DNA of 22,243 nucleotides from contig JAHIVD010000090.1 in NCBI GenBank assembly GCA_018816815.1, forward strand, positions 1-22,243. Reading direction: 5' to 3'. The first letter of the stretch is position 1, and every line of letters begins with the position of its first letter. This DNA comes from Patescibacteria group bacterium (GTDB lineage Bacteria > Patescibacteriota > Microgenomatia > Daviesbacterales > UBA10151). Position numbers and translations under genes: made by a program. Below are positions 21,946-22,243 of this stretch, in pieces. The notes under the pieces are model-generated. The model did not search any database. It saw only the letters and a program-made list of their open reading frames with translations, and was not told where the DNA came from.

Positions 21946-22243
21946 AGAAATTAATTATTTTAAAATAACATCCAAACCCATAGTTTGACTTCTGTGTATT
22001 TGTAAAGGGTCTAGACAAGATTAACGCCATTTAGGTGGTAGAATAGATTGTCTAGACAACGAGAAACAGATATTTAAAACAGACACACATTTCAGAGGTT
22101 AGATTCAAGCAGATTTTAAAGTGTTTTTCCCAAGATTTTACAGCATCTCAAGCTTCTCTTTTAACTAATATATCCAGAAACACCATTAATTGTTTACTAA
22201 ATTCAGATTAAGAATATTAGACCTGACAATTAACCCTGAAGGA
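21946..22243. other. Gene-free right edge with a regulated-looking promoter
   Basis: No coding region is seen up to the edge, and no ATG occurs on the forward strand after the promoter at 22039. The likely target gene therefore starts beyond the window, behind a leader of at least ~190 bases. No terminator is evident after rsmI. Confidence 0.5.
22009..22059 (+). promoter_or_regulatory. Extended -10 promoter between two GTCTAGAC palindromes (operator pair)
   Basis: GTCTAGAC occurs at 22009-22016 and 22050-22057, with centres 41 bp apart (about four helical turns). The second is extended to TTGTCTAGACAA. GTCTAGACAA and TTGTCTAGAC also form a perfect 10-bp inverted repeat. Between them, TGGTAGAAT (22036-22044) is an extended -10, which puts the start point inside the right palindrome. 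GTCTAGAC is the core of the DasR-type (GntR/HutC) operator. Confidence 0.55.

Noticed and set aside
1..22243. Use of an alternative genetic code (UGA as glycine)
   Set aside because: dedA ends at a UGA, and conserved glycines in UvrA, UvrB and LexA are encoded by GGN within frames free of UGA.

Overview
The window is AT-rich and compactly coded. It looks like a chromosomal segment of a small-genome bacterium, most likely a Candidate Phyla Radiation (Patescibacteria) member of the Microgenomates kind. That placement is an inference from gene content, not from a marker-gene search. It rests on a shortened UvrC without the C-terminal helix-hairpin-helix region, a membrane-anchored family 5 solute-binding protein with no transporter genes beside it, a secreted transglutaminase-like protein co-directional with uvrC, scarce Shine-Dalgarno sequences, and several promoters placed almost on the start codon. 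UGA acts as an ordinary stop (it ends the dedA frame), so the UGA-glycine code of Gracilibacteria and Absconditabacteria is not in use.

Left part (1-4500). The 5' end of an IS5-like transposase runs off the left edge. A hairpin over its start region looks built to silence read-through transcripts. Next come two co-directional genes: a Nudix-guanylate-kinase-like fusion and a DHH/DHHA2 phosphoesterase with altered metal-site residues. A 196-bp MITE-like inverted-repeat element, a DUF2000 gene and an unrecognised reverse-strand gene follow.

Middle part (4500-9500). A thioredoxin-like/CcdA fusion (reverse) and corA (forward) diverge from a 568-bp intergenic region. That region holds a good reverse promoter, a 28-codon ORF in the reverse leader, and a strong intrinsic terminator just ahead of the corA ribosome binding site. 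A small membrane/coiled-coil protein gene follows corA and converges on an orphan substrate-binding protein gene. Behind that gene lies secG, whose -35 box sits inside a perfect 3 x 36-bp tandem repeat.

Right part (9500-22243). All the classical nucleotide excision repair genes are here on the reverse strand: a transglutaminase-uvrC-holin-like operon, uvrA, a small ORF, and uvrB. They are followed by a reverse phosphoglucose/phosphomannose isomerase gene. Divergent lexA, then dedA and rsmI, are forward. The window ends with an extended -10 promoter between two GTCTAGAC palindromes, resembling a GntR/HutC-type operator pair for a gene beyond the right edge.

Working together: uvrA, uvrB and uvrC give damage recognition and dual incision, and lexA nearby suggests SOS-type control. 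secG, the CcdA fusion, the transglutaminase protein and the holin-like protein are envelope and export functions. The least explained parts are the Nudix-kinase/DHH pair and the regulatory DNA around corA, secG and the right edge.
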